The notes beneath the pieces are model-generated. The model was not told the DNA's origin. It saw only the letters and a list, made by a program, of their open reading frames with translations, and did not search any database. From assembly GCF_003049725.1 (NCBI RefSeq), contig NZ_QAGM01000007.1, positions 1 to 64,000 on the forward strand: a stretch of 64,000 nt of DNA. The letters are read 5' to 3'. The translations under genes and the position numbers were made by a program. Below, piece after piece: positions 50,854 through 59,959 of this stretch. Positions within the stretch are counted from its first letter, which is position 1, and each line of letters begins with the position of its first letter. Origin of the DNA: Oceanimonas marisflavi. Lineage in GTDB: Bacteria; Pseudomonadota; Gammaproteobacteria; Enterobacterales; Aeromonadaceae.

Positions 50854-51303
50854 TGTCATACCGGGCCTCGACCCGGTATCTTTCCTCGGATCCCGTAGGT
50901 TGGAATGAGCCCCGGCGAATTCCAACATGTCACAGGCGCCTTCGTGTTGCGACTCGCTGCGCTCATCACAACCTACCGCCCGGATCCCCTGGGTTTTCCT
51001 CGTTCCCGTGCTCTGCCTGGAAGCGAGTGCACATAACAAGTGGAGCGCGGGCGGCTCGCCCGCAAATTGCCGCGCAGCGGTAACCCCTTTAAGCGCCCTG
51101 CGGGCGCTGATGCAGGCTGGCAGCCTGCGCTCCATCAAAACCGAGCACTCTTTGGAGCGCGGGTCTTGTCCCTGAAGAGGGGCAGCCTGCCCGCATATTG
51201 CCGCACAGCGGCAACCTTGCTCCCTCTCTCACTTTCCGCCCCCGTATTTGTCCCCTAATTCCCTCGCTGGTATGCTTCGCCCCTTCCTGAAGGAGCCCCC
51301 GAC
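50854..51303. repeat. Intergenic region filled with palindromic repeats
   Basis: This 450-nt gap lacks a credible gene. Positions 50895-50980 hold a CGTAGGTTGGAATGAGC ... GCTCATCACAACCTACC inverted repeat, the same family as 27227-27320. Positions 51040-51220 hold two related units of about 110 bp that contain GCGGGCGGCTCGCCCGCAAATTGCCG and GGCAGCCTGCCCGCATATTGCCG type arms. The promoter of yhdT-panF must lie at the end of the region. Confidence 0.65.
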
Positions 51304-51546
51304 ATGAATTCCATCGTATCCATTGCCCGGCGCGAAGCCCTGCTCAGCGTGCTGCTGGCGCTGCTTTATCTGGCGCTCTGGTCGGCCTGTGCCTGGCTGG
51401 TGCCACCGGCGCTGACCCTGGCCGGCTGGCCACTGTGGTTTTTGCTGAGCTGTCTGTTTAACCCGCTGCTGTTTATTGTGCTGTGCGCGCTGATGGTGCA
51501 CCGCTGTTTCAGGGCGGTCAATCTGGAACACCCGCATGAATCCTGA
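51304..51546 (+). CDS. yhdT: YhdT-family small membrane protein
   Basis: This 80-residue protein has two hydrophobic helices (about residues 14-36 and 44-66) and the conserved LLYLALWSACAWLVP and PLWFLLSCLFNPLLFI segments of YhdT (DUF997). It nearly always precedes panF and is thought to be an accessory protein of that symporter, without direct proof. Here it overlaps panF by 11 nt, so the two are coupled. Confidence 0.92.
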   Translation: MNSIVSIARREALLSVLLALLYLALWSACAWLVPPALTLAGWPLWFLLSCLFNPLLFIVLCALMVHRCFRAVNLEHPHES

Positions 51547-52990
51547 ACTGATGATTCCCCTGCTGATTTACCTGGCCGTGATGATTGGCCTGGGGCTGTG
51601 GCTGGGCCGCCGCCAGAGCACGAACGGCTTTGTGCAGGACTATTTTCTTGGCAGCCGCTCCATGGGCGGCTTTGTGCTGGCCATGACCATGGTGGCCACC
51701 TATGCCTCGGCCTCGTCCTTTATCGGCGGGCCGGGCGCGGCCTACCGCATGGGGCTGGGCTGGGTGCTGCTGGCCATGATCCAGGTGCCCACGGTGTGGC
51801 TGACCCTGGGGGTGCTGGGCAAGCAGTTCGCCCATATCGCCCGGCGGGTGAATGCGCTCACCATTAACGACATGCTGCAGGCCCGCTATCGCAGCCCGCT
51901 GGTGGTGCTGCTGGCGGGCCTGGGCCTGCTCGCCGCCTTTGTGGCCACCATGGTGGTGCAGTTTATCGGCGGCGCCCGGCTGCTGGAAACCGTAACCGGG
52001 CTGTCGTATCAGAGCGGTCTTGTGCTGTTTGCCGGCGCCGTGCTGCTCTACACCCTGGTGGGCGGCTTTCGTGCCGTGGTGGTCACCGACGCAGTGCAGG
52101 GCGTGCTGATGCTGCTGGGCACTGTGGTGCTGGTAGCTGGCGTGCTGCAGGCCGGCGGCGGTGCCGCCGCCATGTTTGCCAAACTTGAGGCCATCGACCC
52201 CGGGCTGGTGCAGCCTCACGGCCCCGACGGTTTCCTGGGCATGAGCTTTATGCTGTCGTTCTGGGTGCTGGTGTGCTTTGGCGTAATTGGCCTGCCCCAT
52301 TCGGCGGTGCGCTGCCTGGCCTATAAAGACAGCGCCGCCATGCACAGGGGCATTATTATCGGCACGCTTGTTGGCGCCGTGCTGATGTTTGGCATGCACT
52401 TCGCCGGAGCACTGGGCCGGGTGCTGGTGCCGGAGCTGACGGTGCCCGACAAGGTGATGCCCACGCTGATGCTCACCGTGCTGCCGCCGCTGGTGGCTGG
52501 GTTGTTTCTGGCCGGACCCATGGCCGCCATTATGTCCACCATCGACTCCCAGCTGATCCAGGCGTCTGCCACCCTGGTGAAGGATCTTTACCTTAACCAC
52601 CTGTGCAAAACCGAACCTGCTCCCGCCACCATCAAGCGCGCCAGCAAGCTGGTGACCCTGGGGCTGGGGCTGATTGTGCTGTGGGCGGCCCTGAGTCCGC
52701 CGGAGATGATTATCTGGCTGAACCTGATGGCCTTTGGTGCCCTGCAGGCGATCTTTTTCTGGCCGCTGGTGCTGGGCCTGTACTGGTGGCGGGGCAACAG
52801 CACAGGAGCGCTGGCCTCCATGCTCACCGGGGCTATCAGCTACAGCCTGCTGCTGAGCCTCGGCATCAAGCCCCTGGGACTGCATGCCATCGTGCCCAGC
52901 CTGGCGCTCTCGGGCCTGGCCTATGTGGTGGGATCCCTGCTGACACCACCGCCCTCACCCGAGGTGCGCGCCCTGTTTGGCCGAGACTGA
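51536..52990 (+). CDS. panF: Sodium/pantothenate symporter
   Basis: This 484-residue member of the solute:sodium symporter family has about thirteen membrane helices. The family features YFLGSRSMGGFVLAMTMVA, ASSFIGGPGAAYR (sodium-binding region) and GPMAAIMSTIDSQLIQASA are present. It imports pantothenate, the vitamin precursor of coenzyme A, with sodium. The yhdT-panF-prmA-dusB-fis order is conserved in gammaproteobacteria and strengthens the assignment. Confidence 0.95.
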   Translation: MNPELMIPLLIYLAVMIGLGLWLGRRQSTNGFVQDYFLGSRSMGGFVLAMTMVATYASASSFIGGPGAAYRMGLGWVLLAMIQVPTVWLTLGVLGKQFAHIARRVNALTINDMLQARYRSPLVVLLAGLGLLAAFVATMVVQFIGGARLLETVTGLSYQSGLVLFAGAVLLYTLVGGFRAVVVTDAVQGVLMLLGTVVLVAGVLQAGGGAAAMFAKLEAIDPGLVQPHGPDGFLGMSFMLSFWVLVCFGVIGLPHSAVRCLAYKDSAAMHRGIIIGTLVGAVLMFGMHFAGALGRVLVPELTVPDKVMPTLMLTVLPPLVAGLFLAGPMAAIMSTIDSQLIQASATLVKDLYLNHLCKTEPAPATIKRASKLVTLGLGLIVLWAALSPPEMIIWLNLMAFGALQAIFFWPLVLGLYWWRGNSTGALASMLTGAISYSLLLSLGIKPLGLHAIVPSLALSGLAYVVGSLLTPPPSPEVRALFGRD

Positions 52991-53149
52991 TGCAAGTCTG
53001 CAGATAACAAGGCTACAGGGTTACCTCCACCGACACGCTTCGAGTACATCCATGTAACGCTCAGCACATGACATCCCTGCAGCCCACCAAGGGGACAGCG
53101 AAGCAGGTCGGTGGTAGAATCGCCGCTTTACCGCTTTACGAAGACTGCC

Positions 53150-54025
53150 ATGCCCTGGATACAAATTCGCATCAACGCCACCGAAAAGACCGCCGACAAG
53201 GTCAGCAACATGCTCTCCGGCCGCGGCGCGCAGGCGGTGACCTATATGGACGCCGAAGACAAGCCGGTGTTCGAGCCCCTGCCCGGTGAAACCCTGCTGT
53301 GGGACGACACCGTCGTCGTGGGCCTGTTCGACGCCGAAACCGATCCGGCCCCCATCATCGACTTTCTGAAAAAGTTCTACCGCAAGGATCTGGTGTACAA
53401 GGTGGAGCAGCTGGAAGACAAGGACTGGGTGCGGGAATGGATGGACAGCTTTCACCCCATGCGCTTTGGCAAGCGGCTGTGGATTTGCCCCAGCTGGCGC
53501 GATGTGCCCGAGCCGGACGCGGTAAACGTGATGCTGGATCCGGGCCTGGCCTTTGGCACCGGCACCCATCCCACCACCGCCCTGTGCCTGGAATGGCTCG
53601 ACGGCCAGGACTTAACCGGCAAAACCGTGATCGACTTTGGCTGCGGCTCCGGCATTCTCGGTCTGGCCGCACTCAAGCTGGGTGCCAAAGAGGTAATTGG
53701 CATCGACATTGATCCCCAAGCCCTGCAAGCCAGCCACGACAACGCCGAGCGCAACGGCGTGGCCGACCGCCTGAGCGTGTACCTGCCCGAGGACCAGCCC
53801 GAGGGGCTGCAGGCCGACGTGGTGGTGGCCAACATTCTGGCCGGCCCGCTGAAAGAGCTCTCTCCCATTATCAGCGGCCTGGTGCGTCCGGGCGGCCGGC
53901 TGGCCCTGTCCGGCATATTGGAAACCCAGGCCGAGGGCCTGAACCAGGTCTACGACCAGTGGTTCACCATGGCCGAGCCCGAGTTCCGGGAAGAATGGGC
54001 CCGCCTGAATGGCAGCAAACGCTGA
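53150..54025 (+). CDS. prmA: Ribosomal protein L11 methyltransferase
   Basis: This 291-residue S-adenosylmethionine-dependent enzyme trimethylates ribosomal protein L11. An N-terminal L11-recognition domain begins [17 protein letters not shown]. The Rossmann methyltransferase domain has motif [16 protein letters not shown], preceded by [14 protein letters not shown], and [10 protein letters not shown] as motif IV. I start it at 53150, where homologues begin; the in-frame Met 13 codons earlier is unconserved. It sits between panF and dusB-fis, as in many relatives. Confidence 0.96.
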   Translation: MPWIQIRINATEKTADKVSNMLSGRGAQAVTYMDAEDKPVFEPLPGETLLWDDTVVVGLFDAETDPAPIIDFLKKFYRKDLVYKVEQLEDKDWVREWMDSFHPMRFGKRLWICPSWRDVPEPDAVNVMLDPGLAFGTGTHPTTALCLEWLDGQDLTGKTVIDFGCGSGILGLAALKLGAKEVIGIDIDPQALQASHDNAERNGVADRLSVYLPEDQPEGLQADVVVANILAGPLKELSPIISGLVRPGGRLALSGILETQAEGLNQVYDQWFTMAEPEFREEWARLNGSKR

Positions 54026-54027
54026 CA

Positions 54028-54052
54028 CAAGGCTCCTTTCGGAGCCTTTTTT
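54028..54052 (+). terminator. Rho-independent terminator of prmA
   Basis: AAGGCTCC / GGAGCCTT form an 8-bp stem with a TTTC loop and a six-T run directly after the prmA stop. It separates prmA from dusB-fis. Confidence 0.92.
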
Positions 54053-54197
54053 AACCCTGAAACCGCTTCACTATTGCATAAAAAATGCACCGGCATCTTG
54101 ACTTATAAAAAATTATGCGCCGGTCAATTTGTGAGCTTTTCAGCACCGTCAAAAATGCGTAAGATACGCGACCCTGAGCCGAGACAGTCTTATCCTC

Positions 54198-55187
54198 ATG
54201 GAAATTGGTCCTTACAAACTGGACGCCCCTCTGCTGGTGGCACCGATGGCGGGCGTAACCGACCGACCCTTCCGCACCCTGTGCATGCGCATGGGGGCCG
54301 GCATGGCCGTGTCGGAAATGATGTCGGCCAATCCCCTGCTGCGGGATTCCGACAAATCGCGCCGGCGTATGGACCATGAAGGGGAAAGCGGTATTCGCTC
54401 CGTGCAGATTGCCGGCGCCGATCCGGCGTTGATGGCCGATGCAGCCCGATACAATGTGGATCAGGGTGCGCAGATCATCGACATCAACATGGGCTGTCCG
54501 GCAAAGAAAGTAAACAAGAAGATGGCAGGCTCCGCCCTGCTGCAATTCCCGGAGCTGGTGCAGGACATCGTCAGCGCCGTGGTAAATGCAGTGTCGGTGC
54601 CGGTGACCCTGAAAATTCGTACCGGCTGGGATCCGGATAACCGTAACGGCGTGCACATTGCCCGCATTGCCGAAGACAGCGGTATTCAGGCCCTGGCCGT
54701 GCATGGCCGCACCCGTGCCTGCATGTACAAGGGGAACGCGGAATACGACACCATCAGGGCAATCAAACAGGCCGTCTCGATGCCCGTTGTTGCCAACGGA
54801 GACATCACCAGCCCGCAAAAGGCGCGTTTTGTGCTGGATTACACCGGCGCCGATGCCATTATGATTGGCCGGGCTGCCCAGGGACGGCCGTGGATTTTCA
54901 GAGAAATCCGCCACTATCTTGAGCATGGCACCACACCTGCACCGCTCCCGAAGGAACAGGAGCAGGCAATGATTCGGGAACACGTTACCGCGCTGCATGA
55001 CTTTTATGGCGAGGTAATGGGTGTGAGGATCGCCCGGAAACATGTGGGATGGTACCTGCAGGAAAGTGAGGCGGGCCGTGACTTTCGCCGTAATTTCAAT
55101 GCTCTCGAAGAGGCCGGGCAGCAGCTCGACGCTTTGGAGCAGTTTTTCGCGAATAATAGCTTAACGAACAATAGAAGAGCCGACTGA
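54198..55187 (+). CDS. dusB: tRNA-dihydrouridine synthase B
   Basis: This 329-residue FMN enzyme reduces uridine to dihydrouridine in the tRNA D-loop. The motifs [32 protein letters not shown] (catalytic Cys) and [10 protein letters not shown], and the FMN-phosphate region VVANGDITS and [13 protein letters not shown], are all present. It is the first gene of the dusB-fis operon, with only 2 nt to fis. Its leader (54060-54197) is AT-rich and should hold the growth-regulated promoter. Confidence 0.96.
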   Translation: MEIGPYKLDAPLLVAPMAGVTDRPFRTLCMRMGAGMAVSEMMSANPLLRDSDKSRRRMDHEGESGIRSVQIAGADPALMADAARYNVDQGAQIIDINMGCPAKKVNKKMAGSALLQFPELVQDIVSAVVNAVSVPVTLKIRTGWDPDNRNGVHIARIAEDSGIQALAVHGRTRACMYKGNAEYDTIRAIKQAVSMPVVANGDITSPQKARFVLDYTGADAIMIGRAAQGRPWIFREIRHYLEHGTTPAPLPKEQEQAMIREHVTALHDFYGEVMGVRIARKHVGWYLQESEAGRDFRRNFNALEEAGQQLDALEQFFANNSLTNNRRAD

Positions 55188-55189
55188 AT

Positions 55190-55489
55190 ATGTTCGAACA
55201 AACTACGACTTCTGACGCACTGGTAACCACCACCAAATCTCCGACTTCCGAGCAGCCGACCCAGCGCCCGCTGCGCAACTCTGTGGAGCAGGCCCTGCGC
55301 AACTACCTGTCCCAGCTCAACGGCCAGGAAGTAACCGAGCTCTATGAACTGGTGCTCTCCGAAGTCGAAGCGCCCATGCTGGACGTGATCATGCAGTACA
55401 CCCGCGGCAACCAGACCCGCGCCGCCAACATGATGGGCATCAACCGCGGCACCCTGCGCAAGAAGCTCAAGAAATACGGCATGAACTGA
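55190..55489 (+). CDS. fis: Nucleoid protein Fis
   Basis: This is a 99-residue DNA-bending protein. Its C-terminal helix-turn-helix reads [20 protein letters not shown] and the dimerisation helices are typical, while the N-terminal 25 residues are variable. Fis activates rRNA promoters and shapes supercoiling, and is most abundant in early growth. It is coupled to dusB (2-nt gap) and followed by a hairpin terminator. Confidence 0.97.
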   Translation: MFEQTTTSDALVTTTKSPTSEQPTQRPLRNSVEQALRNYLSQLNGQEVTELYELVLSEVEAPMLDVIMQYTRGNQTRAANMMGINRGTLRKKLKKYGMN

Positions 55490-55516
55490 TAATATTCAGT
55501 TAAAGCACTGACTTTT

Positions 55517-55556
55517 AAGGCGTTAACTCGAAAGGGTTAGCGCCTTTTTCTTTTTG
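55517..55556 (+). terminator. Rho-independent terminator of dusB-fis
   Basis: AAGGCGTTAAC pairs with GTTAGCGCCTT (one G-T pair) around an 8-nt loop, followed by TTTCTTTTT. Confidence 0.88.
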
Positions 55557-55616
55557 TAGCCGCCGCTTTAGCTGGCGGGGCCTGCGCAGCAGGCCTTGCA
55601 AATTAATGCAGCAGCA

Positions 55617-55913
55617 TCAATGAGGCTCAACATGAGGCCGAGCGGTAATGTCCACGCCAAGAGCGCGGGTTACAGCCATCACGGTTTTCAGGGTAGGATT
55701 ACCCCGCTCGCTAAAACTGCGATAAAGCTGCTCGCGAGACAGGCCGGTTTCTCTGGCCAACTCGCTCATACCTCTGGCACGAGCCGCAATGCCGATAGCC
55801 TTGGAGATATACATGGCATCGCCAGTTTCCAGCGCATCGGCAATAAATTCGGCAATGGCCTCCGGGCTGCTCAGATATTCGGCAGGGTCGAACTCGGTGA
55901 ATGTTTCAGCCAT
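55617..55913 (-). CDS. HigA-type antitoxin
   Basis: This 98-residue protein has a C-terminal helix-turn-helix (MSELARETGLSREQLYRSFS) and the opening FDPAEYLSSPEAIAEFI. It matches the family of 'putative addiction module antidote' proteins that pair with RelE-like toxins. It should bind its own promoter and neutralise the upstream-encoded toxin. The frame overlaps the toxin stop by 8 nt. It lies between the fis terminator and the pyrophosphatase gene, on the opposite strand to fis. Confidence 0.9.
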   Translation of the reverse strand: MAETFTEFDPAEYLSSPEAIAEFIADALETGDAMYISKAIGIAARARGMSELARETGLSREQLYRSFSERGNPTLKTVMAVTRALGVDITARPHVEPH

Positions 55914-56211
55914 GATGCTGTTCCCTCCATTCCTTCAACAACTGGTGAGCGGTTTCGATATCGCGGCGCTGACTTCCTTTGTCGCCACCACATAGCAGCA
56001 ATACCAGCACCTCACCTTGCTGGTAGAAGTAAACCCGATAGCCAGGCCCATAATGAATTCGCAGCTCGCTCACGCCCTGCCCGACCGGGGCCACATCTCC
56101 GGGCAGGCCGGCAGCAAGACGACTGACTCGGGAAACAACCTTGGCTCTGCCTGTGTCGTCTCTGAGCTTTTTAAGCCACTGCCGGAATTTGGTTGATTCG
56201 ATAACCTTCAT
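55906..56211 (-). CDS. RelE/HigB-superfamily toxin
   Basis: This 101-residue protein has the short RelE fold. It has KFRQWLKKLRDDTGRAKVVSRVSRLAAG at the start, GVSELRIHYGPGYRVYF with the conserved Arg/Tyr residues, and LLLCGGDKGSQRRDIETA. Family members cut mRNA on the ribosome. The toxin gene is first and the antitoxin gene second, the HigBA order. Both frames are intact, so the pair is probably functional. The start is followed by a normal family N-terminus (MKVIESTKF). Confidence 0.9.
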   Translation of the reverse strand: MKVIESTKFRQWLKKLRDDTGRAKVVSRVSRLAAGLPGDVAPVGQGVSELRIHYGPGYRVYFYQQGEVLVLLLCGGDKGSQRRDIETAHQLLKEWREQHHG

Positions 56212-56332
56212 GACGTGAATTGTAGTTTAAAAATCACAACCGAACAATACAGCGCCTTTCTTTGCCCATGAAACTCCAGGTGGCACACGGATGTAGCCAC
56301 CGCTTCAGCCGACGCGGCCTGAACAGCAGGCC

Positions 56333-57040
56333 TTAACGGGCAGCCTCAAAATGAGCGGCAGCGCTGCTCAACACTCGGCGGGCTGATGCGGCATCTTCAA
56401 AGCCCAGGCCTTCCATGCCACCGTCCGGGCCCTTGTAGTTCGCAAACCACAGATCGATAATCTGGCTGGCACCGGGGTATTCTTTATCCAGCTGCGCCAT
56501 GGTCTCTATATGAGCAAAGGGCGAGTCTTTGGCCAGCACGGCGATCAGCTTGTCGTCCTGCTCGCCGTCATCCAGCATTTTCAGCACGCCAATCACGCGC
56601 ACATCCACCACTTCTCCCCGTGGCACCGCCTGGCCCAGCACAATCACATCCAGCGGGTCGCCATCGCCGCCCAGCTCCTTGGGCAGGGCCGTGCCCGGAA
56701 TGGCACCATAGTTACCCGGATAGCCCAGATAATTCACCACCCGCGGCTTACCGTTCTTGTACTCCCAGTAAACCGCCTTGGGATCTTCCTTGCTCACTTC
56801 CCACTTGGCGGAGGTGCCGGCGGGAATTTCGACAATGGCTTTCACGGTGCCATCTTGGTTCATGGCCTTCAGTCCCATCAGGTCGGCCTGGCCGGCAATG
56901 GTGAAGTCGTCTTTTACCGTCATGGCGGCGGCATGAGGAGTGGAGCCCGAAAAGGCCAGGCCACCCAGAGTATTGGCATTAGCCGCACTCGACAGCATCA
57001 TCAGGCTGGCAACGGCGGACAGAGTCAGGATTTTTTTCAT
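56333..57040 (-). CDS. Exported inorganic pyrophosphatase, family I
   Basis: This is a 235-residue protein. Residues 1-22 (MKKILTLSAVASLMMLSSAA and onward to NA) form a clear Sec signal peptide, so the enzyme is probably periplasmic. The mature part is a family-I pyrophosphatase: VEIPAGTSAKWEVSKED binds substrate, and Asp126, Asp128 and Asp131 in DGDPLDVIVLG bind the metals. AAGGAG lies 9 nt before the ATG at 57040. An in-frame Met 11 codons earlier would hide the signal. It is the last gene behind the siderophore ABC genes, 72 nt after the ATPase. Its role there is unknown. Confidence 0.88.
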   Translation of the reverse strand: MKKILTLSAVASLMMLSSAANANTLGGLAFSGSTPHAAAMTVKDDFTIAGQADLMGLKAMNQDGTVKAIVEIPAGTSAKWEVSKEDPKAVYWEYKNGKPRVVNYLGYPGNYGAIPGTALPKELGGDGDPLDVIVLGQAVPRGEVVDVRVIGVLKMLDDGEQDDKLIAVLAKDSPFAHIETMAQLDKEYPGASQIIDLWFANYKGPDGGMEGLGFEDAASARRVLSSAAAHFEAAR

Positions 57041-57112
57041 GTGATTCAACTCCTTGAAAAAGAACTGGATCACTATGTGCAGGTAAGGTGACGGCGGTAT
57101 TACAGGCAGTGA

Positions 57113-57871
57113 TTACCCGTAATACATACAAATGCGCTGGCCGTTCATCTCGGCGATATTGAAACCGGTGTCGTAGATGTCCGACAGTACTTCGGCCTGA
57201 ATAACCTCGTTTACCGGACCCTGAGTGATCACCCGGCCCTGCTTGAGGGCGATAATATAGTCGGCATAGCAGGAGGCAAAATTGATATCGTGGATCACGA
57301 TCACCACCGCCTTGTTCAGCTCGTGGGCCAGCACCCGAATGTTGCGCATAATCTGCAGCGAATGCCGAATGTCCAGATTGTTCAGCGGCTCGTCCAGAAA
57401 CACATACTCGGTGTCCTGGGCCACCACCATGGCGATAAAGGCCAGTTGCCGCTGGCCACCACTCAGCTCGTCCAGGTAGCGGTGCTGAATCTCGGCCAGA
57501 TCCAGCTGGTGAATGGCCTTGTCGATCACCTCATTGTCCTCACCGGTGAGCTTGCCGCCGCTGTGGGGAAAACGGCCAAACGACACCAGCTCGCGCACGC
57601 TGAAGCGCATATTGAGGTTGTTGGCCTGACGCAGCACCGCCAGCCGTCTGGCCAGGGTTTTGGTATCCCATTGCGCCAGCGCCTTGCCGTCGATAAACAC
57701 CTCGCCGCTGTCCTTGCCAAGCAACCGGCTCGCCATGGACAACAGGGTGCTTTTGCCTGCGCCGTTGGGGCCGATAATGGCCGTGACCTGGCCGGCCCTG
57801 AAACAGGCAGAGGCCTGATCGATCACCATTTTCGCGCCGAATTTCTTGGTCAGCTGTGCCAGTTCAATCAT
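57113..57871 (-). CDS. Ferric-siderophore ABC transporter ATPase
   Basis: This is a 252-residue nucleotide-binding subunit of the FecCD-type import family. Walker A is GPNGAGKST, the signature is LSGGQRQLAFIAMVV, Walker B is EYVFLDEPLNNLD and the switch is VIHDINF. It powers the two permeases encoded directly upstream. The start MIELAQLTKKFG at 57871 is 17 nt after the permease stop; longer in-frame starts lie inside that permease gene. It resembles the VctC/YclP/FatE group used for catecholate siderophores or petrobactin; the exact siderophore is not shown. Confidence 0.93.
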   Translation of the reverse strand: MIELAQLTKKFGAKMVIDQASACFRAGQVTAIIGPNGAGKSTLLSMASRLLGKDSGEVFIDGKALAQWDTKTLARRLAVLRQANNLNMRFSVRELVSFGRFPHSGGKLTGEDNEVIDKAIHQLDLAEIQHRYLDELSGGQRQLAFIAMVVAQDTEYVFLDEPLNNLDIRHSLQIMRNIRVLAHELNKAVVIVIHDINFASCYADYIIALKQGRVITQGPVNEVIQAEVLSDIYDTGFNIAEMNGQRICMYYG

Positions 57872-57888
57872 GGTTTGATCACCCGTTT

Positions 57889-58839
57889 TTATACTTTTTG
57901 CCGGATCAGCAGCCACAGAAAATACAGGCCGCCAAAGAAGTTGATCACCACACTCAGGGTGGTATTGAGGGAAAACAGATTTTCCAGCAGCCACTGGCCG
58001 CCCAGCAGCATCAGCACCGCCAGCAGCGAGCTTGCAATCAGCAGCACCCGGTGCTGGTAGCTGTGGCACAGCTGGCGGCTCAGGTTGGCCACCAGCAGGC
58101 CAAAAAACAGAATGGGCCCCACCAGAGCGGTAGACACCGACACCAGCACCGCAATCAGCAGCAGCACCCGCCGGGTCACCGCCTTTACGTCTACACCCAG
58201 ACCAATGGCGTTGTCCCGCTCCAGCCAGAACACATCCAGGGTGCGATGCTGGCGATACAGCAGGGTCACCACCAGCGCCAGGGGCAACAGGCAGAGGTAG
58301 ACCAGATCATTGTTGATGTTGTTGAAACTGGCGAACAGCTTGCCCTGGGCCATGGCGAACTCGGTGGGATCCAGCAGCATCATAAAAAAGGAAGACAGGC
58401 TGCCGAACAGCTGGCCGAAAATCACCCCAAGCAGCAACAGCGTCATAATGCCGGCCTGCTGCCGGTTAAAATAAAAACCGAACAGCAGCAGCGAAAACAG
58501 CATCATCACCGCCACCGACAGCACGAAATTGAAATACACGTTGGCCATGGCCACGCTCAGGCCGCCCAGCAGCAACACCAGCAACAGCTGGGTGGCCTGA
58601 TACAGGGCATCAAAGCCCATGATGCCAGGGGTCAGAATGCGGTTACTGGTTATGGTCTGAAACACCAGTGACGACTGGGCAATGGCCACCGCGGCGATGA
58701 TCAGCGCCAGCACCCTGGGCACCCGGCGCGACAGAAAATAGCGGTAGTTGTCGGCATCGAGCCCCACGCCCACAAACAGCGCCACCAGCAGCAGCGAGGC
58801 CGTCGCCATCACCACAATGGTTAATCTGTCGGACATCAT
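57889..58839 (-). CDS. Ferric-siderophore ABC permease, second (FecD type)
   Basis: This 316-residue integral membrane protein has about nine to ten helices. The FecCD-family loop reads GPILFFGLLVANLSRQLCHSYQHR, and TPGIMGFDALY follows the third helix. It pairs with the first permease, with which it overlaps by 4 nt, to form the channel. The YclO/VctG-type permeases are the closest in text. It lies between the first permease and the ATPase gene. Confidence 0.92.
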   Translation of the reverse strand: MMSDRLTIVVMATASLLLVALFVGVGLDADNYRYFLSRRVPRVLALIIAAVAIAQSSLVFQTITSNRILTPGIMGFDALYQATQLLLVLLLGGLSVAMANVYFNFVLSVAVMMLFSLLLFGFYFNRQQAGIMTLLLLGVIFGQLFGSLSSFFMMLLDPTEFAMAQGKLFASFNNINNDLVYLCLLPLALVVTLLYRQHRTLDVFWLERDNAIGLGVDVKAVTRRVLLLIAVLVSVSTALVGPILFFGLLVANLSRQLCHSYQHRVLLIASSLLAVLMLLGGQWLLENLFSLNTTLSVVINFFGGLYFLWLLIRQKV

Positions 58840-59780
58840 GCCCCCTGCCCGCTTTGCGTGTCTTGCAGCACCAGCCAGATAAAGGCAGCGCCCCCGAGCA
58901 GACTGATGATCATGGTGATGGGCACCTCATGGGGAAAGATAATCACACGGCCGAGCACATCGCACACCAGCACCAGAATGGCACCGCACAAGGCCGTGAC
59001 CGGCATGTTCCGGCGCAGGTTGTCGCCCATGTAGCGGGACACCAGATTGGGCACGATCAGACCCAGAAACGGCAGCATGCCCACTATCATCACCACGGAT
59101 GCCGACAACACCGACACCAGCATGACTCCCAGCAACACCAGCTGCCGGTAGTTGAGACCCAGGTTGACGGAAAAATCCCGGCCCATGCCCACGGCAGACA
59201 GCCGGCTGGCAAACCAGTAGCTGATCATGCCTGCGGGCAGGGCGATATAGAGCAGCTCATAGTTGCCGAGCAGAATGCTGGAAAAGTTGGCCATTTCCCA
59301 GCCGGACAGGTTCTGAATAACATCGTACTTGTAGGCAACAAAGGTGGCGGCGGCACCCACCACATTGCCGAAGATAATGCCGATCAGCGGCACATAGATG
59401 GCGTTTTTGAACTGAACCCCGTGAATAAAGTTCACAAACAGCAGGGTGCCGGCCATGGCCGAGCCGAAGATGACGATCAGGTTGTTACCGTCGCCAAACA
59501 GCACCAGACTCAGCACATAACCGAACATGGCGCATTCTATGGTGCCGGTGGTGGACGGCGCGGCAAACCGGTTCTGACTGATTTGCTGCATAATCAGCCC
59601 GGCAATGCTCAGCCCCGCTCCCGCCAGCCAGATGGCCAGCAGCCGGGGCAGGCGGCTGACCAGCAGCAGCTCAAGGGCGGCGGCGTCCCCGCTCAGCAGC
59701 GCCGCCATATCCAGGTCGATCACTCCCACAAACACCGACGCCACGCTTAACAGCACAAACACAGGCAACAAGACTTTCAC
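58836..59780 (-). CDS. Ferric-siderophore ABC permease, first (FecC type)
   Basis: This 314-residue permease has the family features SRLPRLLAIWLAGAGLSIAG near residue 42, ISQNRFAAPSTTGTIECAMFG, and the cytoplasmic loop GMLPFLGLIVPNLVSRYMGDNLRRNMP that docks with the ATPase. The start is a GTG at 59780 with GGGAAG 7 nt upstream. It lies 179 nt after the binding-protein gene, and that gap is filled by a repeat element, so its promoter may differ from that of the upstream genes. Confidence 0.92.
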   Translation of the reverse strand: MKVLLPVFVLLSVASVFVGVIDLDMAALLSGDAAALELLLVSRLPRLLAIWLAGAGLSIAGLIMQQISQNRFAAPSTTGTIECAMFGYVLSLVLFGDGNNLIVIFGSAMAGTLLFVNFIHGVQFKNAIYVPLIGIIFGNVVGAAATFVAYKYDVIQNLSGWEMANFSSILLGNYELLYIALPAGMISYWFASRLSAVGMGRDFSVNLGLNYRQLVLLGVMLVSVLSASVVMIVGMLPFLGLIVPNLVSRYMGDNLRRNMPVTALCGAILVLVCDVLGRVIIFPHEVPITMIISLLGGAAFIWLVLQDTQSGQGA

Positions 59781-59808
59781 GTTAACTTCCCGCTCCCATC
59801 AACGGCTT

Positions 59809-59959
59809 ATACCAATCGGATTAAACATTTACTCATTCAGTACCTGAGCGGTAGGCGCCGCTTCAGCTGGCGCAAACATGCAGACGACGGTGCCTTCAAG
59901 GCCTGTTGCACAGGCCCTGCCGACTAAAGTGGCAGCTACAACAACAGGGCCGAAGCCGA
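59809..59959. repeat. Repeat element (copy 1) in the siderophore cluster
   Basis: It begins TACCAATCGGATTAA and contains the hairpins GCGCCGCTTCAGCTGGCGC and GGCCTGTTGCACAGGCC, then CTGCCGACTAAAGTGGCAG. It is closely similar to 61195-61366. Its last bases (GATCACTTGCT) run into the stop and last codons of the binding-protein gene. Confidence 0.8.
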
